Shown: positions 13,501-20,033 of the stretch, in pieces
Layout: each line of letters starts with the position of its first letter
How positions within the stretch are numbered: position 1 is the first letter of the stretch
Source of the DNA: an uncultured Methylocystaceae bacterium
GTDB lineage: Bacteria; Pseudomonadota; Alphaproteobacteria; Rhizobiales; Beijerinckiaceae
Assembly: GCA_945956975.1 (NCBI GenBank)
Contig: CAMFKC010000002.1
Span: 1 to 33,866 of the forward strand
DNA length: 33,866 nt
Direction of reading: 5' to 3'
Made by a program: the position numbers and the translations under genes
The notes under the pieces: generated by a model
What the model saw: the letters and a program-made list of their open reading frames with translations, nothing else
What the model was told of the DNA's origin: nothing
Databases searched by the model: none

Positions 13501-15160
13501 CGTGGCGCTCGGCTTCGCCATCGAGCGCGAGAAGAGTGTCTCGTATAATGAGGAGCGTTCCGAAACCGTCGCGGCGCAAATTCCCGCGGACGGCAAATAC
13601 CTCATCCCGCCGACGACACGATTTGCCCGGAGCCTCGAGGAGGACGCCCGCCGGGCGCAACTGGCCTCGGATCGGTGGAAGGAGCGGGAAGCCATTCTCC
13701 GTCCGGTCCTGGCAAAAATCTATCGCGATCCTGACGGCGCGCTGGCCAGGCTGAATGTGCTGGCGTCGGATGCCGGCATGGAGCCACGCCGCCTTGCTGA
13801 AGATCTTGCGATGCGCCCGCAACGTCTCGGCCGCCTGCATGGATCGGACCATCTGGTCGATGGCCGCGCCGCGCGGGACGAACGTTCCGCCGCGACGGCT
13901 GCTCTGTCGGATTTGCTGCCGCTCGCCCGGTCGCATGCGACGGAATTCCGCAGACAGGCAGAGCGGTTCGGCATTCGTGAGGAACAGAGGCGTGGGCATA
14001 TGTCACTGTCCGTTCCCGCGCTCTCGAAACCGGCAATGGCGCGTCTTGTCGAAATCGAAGCTGTGCGTGAGCGCGGCGGACCCGACGCCTACAAGACCGC
14101 CTTCGCCTATGCTGTCGAGGACCGCTTGCTGGTCCAGGAGGTGAAGGCGGTCCATGAGGCGCTGACAGCGCGCTTCGGCTGGTCCGCCTTCACGGAGAAG
14201 GCGGATGCCATTGCCGAGCGCAACATGGTCGAGCGGATGCCGGACGATGTTGCTCCCGATCGACGCGAGAAACTGGAGCGGCTGTTCAAGGTCGTGCGCC
14301 GCTTTGCCGAGGAACAGCACCTTGCCGAAAAGAAGGACCGCTCAAAGGTGGTTGCCGGTGCCAGCGTCGAGCCGGGAAAGGAGATGAGTGCCGTGTTGCC
14401 AATGCTCGCCGCCGTTACGGAGTTCAAGACATCGGTCGAAGACGAGGCGCGGGTGAGGGCGCGCGAGGTTGCCCATTACGGTCACAATCGCGCCGCTCTT
14501 GTCGAAACGGCCGGGCGCATCTGGCGTGATCCCGCCGGCGCCGTCGATAAGATCGAAGCCCTCATCGTGAAGGGCGTCGCCGGCGAGCGGATCGCGGCGG
14601 CCGTTGCCAACGATCCCGCAGCCTATGGCGCAGTGCGCGGTTCCGATCGCATCATGGACAGATTGGTAGCTGTCGGCCGCGAGCGGAAAGACGCGCTTCA
14701 GGCTATGCCCGAAGCGGAAAGCCGCGTCCGGTCGCTGGGCTCGTCCTATGCCACAGCCCTCGCCACAGTGACCCAGACAATTGCAGAAGAGCGCCAACGG
14801 ATGAGCGTCGCCATTCCCGGACTGTCGCCGGCGGCGGACGAGGCGTTGCGCGAGCTTGCAGCGGCCATGAAAAAGAAGGATGCCAAGCTCAATGTCGCAG
14901 CCGGGTCCCTCGATGCCCGCATCTGGGAGGAATTTGCGGGCGTCAGCCGGACCCTCGATCTGCGGTTCGGCCGCGATGCGATCCTGCGCGGCGAGAAGGA
15001 CGTGATCAACCGCGTGTCGCCTGGGCAGCGCCGTCCATTCGAGGCGATGCAGGAGCGCCTGAAAATATTGCAGCAGACCGTCCGCATGGGCAGCAGCCAG
15101 CAGATTGTAGCGGAACGCCAGCGCCGCGCGATCGACCGCGGCCGCGCCGTCATCCGGTGA
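10541..15160 (+). CDS. traA: TraA, conjugative relaxase/helicase of Ti type
   Basis: The protein has 1539 residues. The start is GTG 10541 because it yields the family N-terminus MAIMFVRAQVISRGAGRS and has GGGAG six bases upstream; the frame is open to 10388 but would then run through oriT. The N-terminal MobA/MobL-type relaxase has the probable nucleophile Tyr25 (AAAYRHR) and metal-binding histidines near 136-145 (YHDKDGNPHIH). A RecD/TraI-like helicase follows: Walker A GLAGAGKST near 415, VFVIDEAGM near 480, VLVGDAMQLQPI, and TIHKSQGATVDRTF near 733. The C-terminal ~500 residues are helical, with repeated segments; family members carry BID-type secretion signals there. It nicks oriT and is piloted into the recipient. 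Confidence 0.95.
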   Translation: MAIMFVRAQVISRGAGRSIVSAAAYRHRARMMEEQVGTSFSYRGGAAELKHEELALPDQIPAWLRIAIEGKSVAGASEALWNAVEAFETRADAQLARELIIALPEELTRAENIALVQEFVRDNLTSKGMIADWVYHDKDGNPHIHLMTALRPLTEEGFGRKKLPVLGEDGEPLRVVTPDRPNGKIVYKLWAGDKETMKAWKIGWAETANRHLALAGHDIRLDGRSYAEQGLDGIAQKHLGPEKAALARKGVEMYFAPADLARRQDMADRLLAEPELLLKQLGNERSTFDEKDIAKALHRYVDDPADFTNIRARLMASDDLVLLKPQQVDRQTGKVAEPAVFTTREILRIEYDMAQSAEVLSKRTGFGVADAKVAAAVRQLETADPEKPFKLDMEQVAAVRHVTGDSAIAAVVGLAGAGKSTLLAAARAAWEGEHHRVFGAALAGKAAEGLEDSSGIKSRTLASWELAWENGRDLLERGNVFVIDEAGMVSSQQMARVLKAVEDAGAKAVLVGDAMQLQPIQAGAAFRAISERIGSAELAGVRRQREAWARDASRVFARGKVEEGLDAYAQRGRIVETERRVEVVERIVADWSAAREEAIARSRAAGHDGRLRGDELLVLAHTNDDVKRLNESLREVMNGAGALTGAREFQTERGVREFAAGDRIIFLENARFLEPRARRLGPQYVKNGMLGTVVATGDLRGGPLLSVRLDNGRDVAISEDSYRNVDHGYAATIHKSQGATVDRTFVLATGMMDQHLTYVAMTRHRDQATLYAAREDFEAKPEWGRKPRADHAAGVTGELVETGEAKFRPEDEDAKESPYADVRTDDGTVHRVWGVSLPKALATGGVFVGDTVKLRKDGTETVKVDVVVTDEETGEKRTEKREVERNVWTAELVEAADARHERIERESHRPELFKQMVERLGRSGAKTTTLDFESEAGYQTHARDFARRRGIDLAAEVAAGMEEGASRRLAWLAEKRGQVAKLWERASVALGFAIEREKSVSYNEERSETVAAQIPADGKYLIPPTTRFARSLEEDARRAQLASDRWKEREAILRPVLAKIYRDPDGALARLNVLASDAGMEPRRLAEDLAMRPQRLGRLHGSDHLVDGRAARDERSAATAALSDLLPLARSHATEFRRQAERFGIREEQRRGHMSLSVPALSKPAMARLVEIEAVRERGGPDAYKTAFAYAVEDRLLVQEVKAVHEALTARFGWSAFTEKADAIAERNMVERMPDDVAPDRREKLERLFKVVRRFAEEQHLAEKKDRSKVVAGASVEPGKEMSAVLPMLAAVTEFKTSVEDEARVRAREVAHYGHNRAALVETAGRIWRDPAGAVDKIEALIVKGVAGERIAAAVANDPAAYGAVRGSDRIMDRLVAVGRERKDALQAMPEAESRVRSLGSSYATALATVTQTIAEERQRMSVAIPGLSPAADEALRELAAAMKKKDAKLNVAAGSLDARIWEEFAGVSRTLDLRFGRDAILRGEKDVINRVSPGQRRPFEAMQERLKILQQTVRMGSSQQIVAERQRRAIDRGRAVIR

Positions 15161-15190
15161 GTAGTCGACGATATAGACAAGGAGAAGACC

Positions 15191-15460
15191 ATGACCGAAC
15201 AGGAAATCCCTTACGACGCGATCGTCCGCGCCGAGATCGCCATCGAAATCCTCAACCAGGCACGGGCCATCGTCACGGCGCGCGTCTATGAGCTCGAAGG
15301 ATCGGATCCTGACGCAGCGGAAGCGCTCCGTTCCCGGCGCCGTGATCTGATTGCCCTGCAGCAAAGCATCAACGTCACTGACCGCGGTTCTGTCGAGGAC
15401 GTTATCGCGCACTGGGGGCCACGCGTGAAGGACGATGCCCGATTCTGGGCGGAGTTCTGA
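15191..15460 (+). CDS. Small protein, probable partner/antitoxin of the zeta-like toxin
   Basis: The protein has 89 residues. ATG 15191 follows AAGGAGAAG. It is helical and acidic (IVRAEIAIEILNQARAIVTARVYELEG, then EALRSRRRDLIALQQSINV, then SVEDVIAHWGPRVKDDARFWAEF). It begins 30 bases after traA and ends two bases before the zeta-like gene, whose ribosome site lies inside this gene. That tight coupling and the small acidic helical nature fit an epsilon-like antitoxin. No sequence motif proves it, and I do not recognise the family. The role as antitoxin is inference from context. Confidence 0.65.
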   Translation: MTEQEIPYDAIVRAEIAIEILNQARAIVTARVYELEGSDPDAAEALRSRRRDLIALQQSINVTDRGSVEDVIAHWGPRVKDDARFWAEF

Positions 15461-15462
15461 TC

Positions 15463-17928
15463 ATGGCGGAGGATCAGGCATCCGGTCCGCTCTCGCCGGA
15501 GAGGAATGAGAGCATTTTCCGCAACGACATCCTTCCCGACTACCTGCCGGAGACGATAAGGCCGGCGGCGCGGCCACGGATGATCCTGCTCGGCGGCCAG
15601 CCGGGGGCTGGCAAGACGGCGGTTCTGATTGCGAGCCAGTCGGAGCTCGACCAATCGGGGCCGACGATCCGCATCGTCGGCGACGATCTGCGTTCCTATC
15701 ATCCGCAGTTTCGCGCGTTCCAGCGCCAGGATCCGGAAACGGCGTCTCAGTTCACCCAGATGGATGCCGGACGCTGGACCGAAAAGCTGCTGGCAGCGGC
15801 CGCCGAGCGCCAGGTGAACATCGTCTTCGAAACCACGATGCGCACACCGGAGAATGTCGCTCGCGTCATCGGCATGGCCCGCGAGGCTGGCTACGAGGTC
15901 GAGGCTCGAGCGGTCGCCGTCAATCCACGGCTCAGCTGGCAGGGAAACCATTTCCGTTTTGAGGAAATGCTGCACGCCGGCGACGCGGCGCGCATTCCGC
16001 CGCAGCATGTCCACGATGCGGCCGTCGCAGGCCTGCGCGTCAGTCTCGAAAAGCTGGAAAACGAAAACCTGGTCGGCCGCGTCCAGCTGCGAACGCGGGG
16101 AGGGACGATCCTCTATGACAATGAACGAAGCGAGGCGGGATGGTCGCAGCCACCCCACGCGCGGCTTGCGCTCGAACGCGAGCAATCTCGGCCGATGACA
16201 CGCGGCGAACTGCAGCGCTTCTCCGACGACTGGAACCACGTTCTCGCCCGCATGGAAGAGCGGCGCGCGCCGGAGGATCGGATCGCCACGATCAGGTCAC
16301 AGGCTGCGGATGACGTCAATCATCTCCTCGCACAGCGCCGTGCTGCGGACAGCGAGGATGGGCAGCGGCGCGGCCGATCGATTTTCCAGAACCGCGCCGA
16401 TGCACTCGGCATGTTCGTCGAGCTTTACGACAACGCGTTGCGCGATGCGGAACGCCGACCGATCGGCAATGTCGAGGCGCATGCGGTCGGGAGGCTGGCG
16501 CAGAGCTACATGGCGTTGCGGCTTGTCGAGGCGGCGAGGGATATGGGCCTGCTTCCCGACGACGGACGAATGGTCACGACGCGGGCTTCCGTGCAAGATA
16601 AGCAGGCATCGCGCGAATTTCCGGCTGCCCATCGGCTGCCGGTTGACCTCGCTGTCGAAAGGGCGGACGGTTCACGCCGTCGCTTGACCGAACATTTTGG
16701 AGTGGAGCTCAACCGGGTTGCGATCGACCGCGAGGTCTTCGGCCCGACAGACCGGATGTCGCGTCTCACCAATGTCGCGGATTCCTGGCTTGAAGCTGCC
16801 GGCATGCGCAGCTCCCTTGCCCGGGCTGCAGACGCTGTCGCCGAGGGCTTGGTCACTGCCAATGAAGCGATGACCCATATCCTCGAACCCGGGTATGCGG
16901 CAGCGGTCGCCGACGCGCGGCGAAAACTGGAGCGGAACATCACGCTCGCCGAGCGGACCTCTATCGCGACCACAGTGGTCGATGTGTCCGGAGAGCCTTT
17001 CCGAGCAGGACCGGGCGATCTCAGGCTAGGCACCAAAGATATCGCAAGTCGATCACGAGCGTTAGCGATGATGGAGGCAGTCTTTGTTGAAACGGCGCGT
17101 CATGCTCGCCTGGACGAGGAGCGACGGCGAACCCTGTCTGCGTTCGTGGCGGGCATAGCCGAGAATGAGCGTAACCTGGGGCTTGGCCGGGATGTCCAGC
17201 CCGTCCGACGCGGGGCGCTCGTTCCTGCTCGTCAACTGCCGGACCTGACGGAAGGCGAAATCGAGGAGCGCTTGCAGCATTCCAACCGCCTTGCGGGAAA
17301 ACGCGCCGAGATTGAGAACCTGTCGCGGCTCGTATTCGGCAATAGCCAAGCGGTGTCATCGTCGGTGCTGAGCATCCGCGATGCAGGTAGCGGCGCGGCC
17401 GCCGGTGACGATGTCCGCGAGGGCCGACTTGGGGAACTGGCCGGGGAGGGGAAAGGCTGGCTGCGGGGACCAAGTCCCGCGCGGCAGGCCGCGGAAGCCC
17501 ATGCGCCCCAGCTCGCGGCGGCATTGGCGGATTACGGACATGCGGTGGATTTCGAGCGCCACCAGATCGTGACCCAACATCGTGAAACGCAGGCGCGGCA
17601 GCGCGTGGAAATCCCGGCGCCGTCGCCGAAACTGATGGAAGTCTTGAAAAGCGACGGTCCCGACGAGGTTCGCCGCCTGAACACCGAACCATCCCTTCGT
17701 CGCGAGCTGGAGACGATGACGCTAGCGATCAACAGGCGTCTTTCGCCAGCAGATAGGGCCGATCTCAAGGAGGGCAGCCTCGCGCGCGTTGCCGCCTCGC
17801 TCGGAGTTTCACGGGATCAAGCTGCGTCCCTAAGACACGTCCAGGAGCGGACGCGTGCGTTGCAGGAGCGCAATCTTCGCCAGAACCGCGATCTCTCTCG
17901 TGGAAACCAGATCGGAATTCGCCGTTGA
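15463..17928 (+). CDS. Large zeta-toxin family protein
   Basis: The protein has 821 residues. ATG 15463 has GGAG eight bases upstream, inside the previous gene. Residues ~15-235 form a zeta-toxin kinase domain: P-loop LLGGQPGAGKTAV (44-52), IVGDDLRSYHPQF (acidic residues 74-75), FETTMRTPENVARV and a basic GNHFRFEEML. Zeta toxins phosphorylate UDP-N-acetylglucosamine and block wall synthesis. The classical enzyme is under 300 residues; here ~580 extra residues follow, helical and charged, ending QNRDLSRGNQIGIRR. These may include a type IV secretion (BID-like) or self-inhibiting region, which I infer only from its position after traA. Known roles for such genes are plasmid stability or action in recipients. 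Confidence 0.85.
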   Translation: MAEDQASGPLSPERNESIFRNDILPDYLPETIRPAARPRMILLGGQPGAGKTAVLIASQSELDQSGPTIRIVGDDLRSYHPQFRAFQRQDPETASQFTQMDAGRWTEKLLAAAAERQVNIVFETTMRTPENVARVIGMAREAGYEVEARAVAVNPRLSWQGNHFRFEEMLHAGDAARIPPQHVHDAAVAGLRVSLEKLENENLVGRVQLRTRGGTILYDNERSEAGWSQPPHARLALEREQSRPMTRGELQRFSDDWNHVLARMEERRAPEDRIATIRSQAADDVNHLLAQRRAADSEDGQRRGRSIFQNRADALGMFVELYDNALRDAERRPIGNVEAHAVGRLAQSYMALRLVEAARDMGLLPDDGRMVTTRASVQDKQASREFPAAHRLPVDLAVERADGSRRRLTEHFGVELNRVAIDREVFGPTDRMSRLTNVADSWLEAAGMRSSLARAADAVAEGLVTANEAMTHILEPGYAAAVADARRKLERNITLAERTSIATTVVDVSGEPFRAGPGDLRLGTKDIASRSRALAMMEAVFVETARHARLDEERRRTLSAFVAGIAENERNLGLGRDVQPVRRGALVPARQLPDLTEGEIEERLQHSNRLAGKRAEIENLSRLVFGNSQAVSSSVLSIRDAGSGAAAGDDVREGRLGELAGEGKGWLRGPSPARQAAEAHAPQLAAALADYGHAVDFERHQIVTQHRETQARQRVEIPAPSPKLMEVLKSDGPDEVRRLNTEPSLRRELETMTLAINRRLSPADRADLKEGSLARVAASLGVSRDQAASLRHVQERTRALQERNLRQNRDLSRGNQIGIRR

Positions 17929-17938
17929 CGACGAACTC

Positions 17939-17960
17939 GGCAGGCGCACAGCAGCCTGCC
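17939..17960. terminator. Hairpin between the convergent zeta-like and small minus-strand genes
   Basis: GGCAGGC (17939-17945), 8-base loop, GCCTGCC (17954-17960), 11 bases after the zeta-like stop and 21 before the end of the convergent gene. A bidirectional terminator position; no U-tract is visible. Confidence 0.45.
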
Positions 17961-17980
17961 GCGCACCATTTCTGGCCGTC

Positions 17981-18310
17981 TCAAGGTGTCGTTCCGCCCG
18001 CTCTGAAGGGCACGTTGCCCGCTGGCTGCCACTCGATTGCTCCAGGGTGGACGGTGGTGACGGTCGCTAGTTGGCCCTGCAGCAGTATTCGAACGCCGCA
18101 GAAGACGACTAGGTTCTTGCCTTCCACCCGCATCTTAAGACCTTCCTCGGCGGGTCGGAGGAACGCGCGGGCGTCCTCGAAGGTGAGCAGCTTGTCGGCG
18201 TTGGTAGTGTTGATCGCCAGGCAATAGCCGCAGCATTTCCCGCAGAGCTTTTCGGCAACGCATCGGGAATGTGCAATCGGCACGAAGGCTTCGGCGGCAT
18301 GTTTGTACAT
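17981..18310 (-). CDS. Cysteine-rich hypothetical protein downstream of luxI
   Basis: The protein has 109 residues. ATG 18310 has GGAG eight bases upstream, and upstream in-frame sequence is unlike protein. Near the N-terminus there is a cluster of five cysteines at 17, 23, 26, 27 and 30 (RCVAEKLCGKCCGYC). It is followed by TFEDARAFLRPAEEGLKMRVEGKNLVVFCGVRILLQGQLATV and a short tail. The cluster could bind zinc or an iron-sulfur centre. The gene starts 67 bases after luxI in the same direction, so it is probably co-transcribed with luxR-luxI. A role in quorum-sensing control is possible but unproven. No family recognised. Confidence 0.65.
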   Translation of the reverse strand: MYKHAAEAFVPIAHSRCVAEKLCGKCCGYCLAINTTNADKLLTFEDARAFLRPAEEGLKMRVEGKNLVVFCGVRILLQGQLATVTTVHPGAIEWQPAGNVPFRAGGTTP

Positions 18311-18377
18311 GGCAGCAACTCCAGGATTTCGATCGTTCCGGCCGAGCGGAGCTCGTGCTCGGCCGAAGGAGGGCGGT

Positions 18378-19034
18378 TCATGCGGATATCCGAGCGGGTT
18401 CGGGGACGGCCCGGGCCGGAAAGGCCGGCCGACGGTAAAGCCGGTCATTGACCTTGAGCTTCGCCCGCATTGCATCGAGCACGCGGCTCGAAACCTCGAA
18501 TGCACCGCAGCAGACTGGGAAGCGGCCATACCCGTCGGACCGGCCGAGTTCGTCGAGTTCCGCTCCGGCTTGTCTGTAGACCCGCTTCATATGCGGCTCG
18601 TAGTTCGAGATCATCGTATGAATGCCACTGTCGAGCGCGACCTCGCAAAGTGCCAGGAGTAGGAGGCAGAACGCGCGATCGGGACGCATGTCCGATTTGA
18701 TCGCGTCCTCGTCGATGCACATCCGCGTGCCCTCCCAGATTCCTGGTGCGACGAGGTCGCAGGCCTCGGGAAACGTGTCCCTGAACACGTCGTAGAGCAA
18801 GGTCGGTCCGGTCGTCGGCATCAGGCGAACGGAGCCGAAGAGCCGCTCCTTCTCCTCGTCGCACCACAACAGGTAGGCCGGGTGCAGATCGTCATAACGG
18901 TCGCTTTCGCGCGGGCCGGACACGGGAACATCCCAGCCCAACCTATCCGCGAAGACCTTCTTCCTGAGCCTGAACGACTGATCGAGGAGATCGCGATGTT
19001 TTTGGTACTCGTGCGCCTGAACAAGAATGTACAA
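18378..19034 (-). CDS. Acyl-homoserine-lactone synthase (LuxI/TraI family)
   Basis: The preferred start is TTG 19034: it has a perfect GGAGG five bases upstream and aligns with the usual start (x-YILVQAHEY against MRILTVSPDQY of TraI). ATG 19046 adds four residues but has no ribosome site. The protein then has 218 residues. Conserved LuxI features are visible: LRKKVFADRLGWDVP (Arg, Phe, Trp), ESDRYDDLHPAYLL (Asp pair), FGSVRLMPTTGPTLL (Arg), and WEGTRMCID (Glu and Arg). It makes an acyl-homoserine lactone from S-adenosylmethionine and acyl-ACP. It lies just after luxR, with a lux-box-like palindrome between them, so positive autoregulation is likely. The acyl chain cannot be predicted. Confidence 0.9.
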   Translation of the reverse strand: MYILVQAHEYQKHRDLLDQSFRLRKKVFADRLGWDVPVSGPRESDRYDDLHPAYLLWCDEEKERLFGSVRLMPTTGPTLLYDVFRDTFPEACDLVAPGIWEGTRMCIDEDAIKSDMRPDRAFCLLLLALCEVALDSGIHTMISNYEPHMKRVYRQAGAELDELGRSDGYGRFPVCCGAFEVSSRVLDAMRAKLKVNDRLYRRPAFPARAVPEPARISA

Positions 19035-19102
19035 GTGTGCCTCCATAGGTTGATGGAGGTCATCATGAGGATCAGAAGACGTGCGATAAATTCCCCAGAT
19101 GG

Positions 19103-19122
19103 ATACCCTCAGCTGGGGGTAT
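19103..19122 (-). promoter_or_regulatory. Candidate lux/tra box upstream of luxI
   Basis: ATACCCTCAGCTGGGGGTAT is a 20-bp near-palindrome (18 of 20 positions symmetric) centred on CAGCTG. It covers the last codons of luxR and lies 68 bases before the TTG start of luxI. Size, symmetry and position fit the binding site of a LuxR-type activator placed near the -35 of its luxI promoter. I saw no second copy near oriT. Confidence 0.55.
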
Positions 19123-19846
19123 TGCCAAACGGATGAATCAGGCGCAGCTGAATCGCTCGGGCGATCGTATAGGTGATCGTGCCGCCACCGAGCTTGTTGC
19201 GAGCGGACTTGAGGTAGGCCCGAGTGGTGTGCTCGGACAGTTTCAGCATGAGGGCGATATCGACGCTGTCCTTGCCGAGGGCCCTCCAATGCAGGCATTC
19301 GAGTTCGCGCGCTGAAAGCTGTGGAATGGGATCATGCTCGCCATAGAGCTCGAAGATCGCTTTGTGATGGATCAGAAATGCGAGCTCCAGCCACTCCTCC
19401 CGATACTGGGCGACGGTTGCGCTCCATTCATCGCCGGCCCGCCGCGAATTCAACGAGAGCAGCGCCCGTCGCGATTTATCGACGATCGGAATTGAATAGC
19501 CATTGGCGCCAACTCCGTGGTCTTGGGCATCGAGCAGAAACTCGTGGGCGGCCTGTGGAATTTCGACTTCGCGCCAGTCGAACGGCAACTGCCGAACGAG
19601 ACCCTCGCGGAGAACAGGGTCAATCTTGACATAGTCGCGCAGGAGGTAACGGGAAACCCAAGTGGCATTGTAGGTCGTGCGCACATAAGGAGTGTCGATA
19701 ATATCGACTATAGTAAGTGCGAGGTGATACGTCGCGAAATCGACGCCATATGCCAGCTGGAATATCTGAAGTGCATCCTGAACGCTCTCGGCGTCCTGGA
19801 CCTCAAGTGCAATCCTCTCGAACCGAGGAGGTCGTTCTGCATTCAT
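19109..19846 (-). CDS. LuxR/TraR-type quorum-sensing regulator
   Basis: The protein has 245 residues. ATG 19846 has TTGGAG upstream. Residues ~15-165 form the autoinducer-binding domain, with signal-contact residues of TraR conserved: Trp and Tyr in YNATWVSRY, the DP pair in VKIDPV, Trp in PFDWREV and Gly in GYSIPI. Residues ~180-240 form the LuxR helix-turn-helix (LSARELECLHWRALGKDSVDIALML then LSEHTTRAYLKSARNKL). It is probably activated by the lactone made by the downstream synthase and switches on transfer genes, as in Ti-type plasmids. Lack of a visible box near traA/traC means direct control of transfer is not shown. No TraM-like anti-activator was recognised. Confidence 0.93.
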   Translation of the reverse strand: MNAERPPRFERIALEVQDAESVQDALQIFQLAYGVDFATYHLALTIVDIIDTPYVRTTYNATWVSRYLLRDYVKIDPVLREGLVRQLPFDWREVEIPQAAHEFLLDAQDHGVGANGYSIPIVDKSRRALLSLNSRRAGDEWSATVAQYREEWLELAFLIHHKAIFELYGEHDPIPQLSARELECLHWRALGKDSVDIALMLKLSEHTTRAYLKSARNKLGGGTITYTIARAIQLRLIHPFGNTPS

Positions 19847-19912
19847 TTGGTTGCTCCAAGGGTGCGGGCGACAGTTCGGCCCGATGTTAGTGGCTATCCT
19901 CCATCTATATGA

Positions 19913-19929
19913 ATGTTATGATATAACAT
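19913..19929. promoter_or_regulatory. AT-rich palindrome upstream of luxR
   Basis: ATGTTAT-GAT-ATAACAT is a perfect 7-bp inverted repeat 67 bases before the luxR start, inside the only clearly AT-rich stretch (about 19905-19945) of the region. It may be the operator/promoter of luxR. It is unlike the 20-bp box at 19103. Confidence 0.4.
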
Positions 19930-19992
19930 ATCGCATAATCGGGCTTATGGAACAGCGCAGCGGTGACCGAGAGCGCTGTAAGGTTCGAAACC

Positions 19993-20029
19993 CTGACGCC
20001 GAGCGAAGCCCGGCGGCAGAGATCGTCAG
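19993..20029 (-). terminator. Terminator-like hairpin after iolA
   Basis: CTGACG (19993-19998) pairs with CGTCAG (20024-20029), enclosing an imperfect GCCGAGC...GCCCGGC stem. It lies just after the iolA stop on the minus strand; read in that direction it is followed by GGTTTCG, a weak U-tract. Confidence 0.35.
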
Positions 20030-20033
20030 CCTT

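Noticed and set aside
12467..13999. 510-residue minus-strand open frame opposite traA
   Set aside because: Shadow of the relaxase-helicase gene; no ribosome site or recognisable domain.
14342..15412. 356-residue minus-strand open frame spanning the traA end and the 89-residue gene
   Set aside because: Antisense to two genes with good ribosome sites; no family features.
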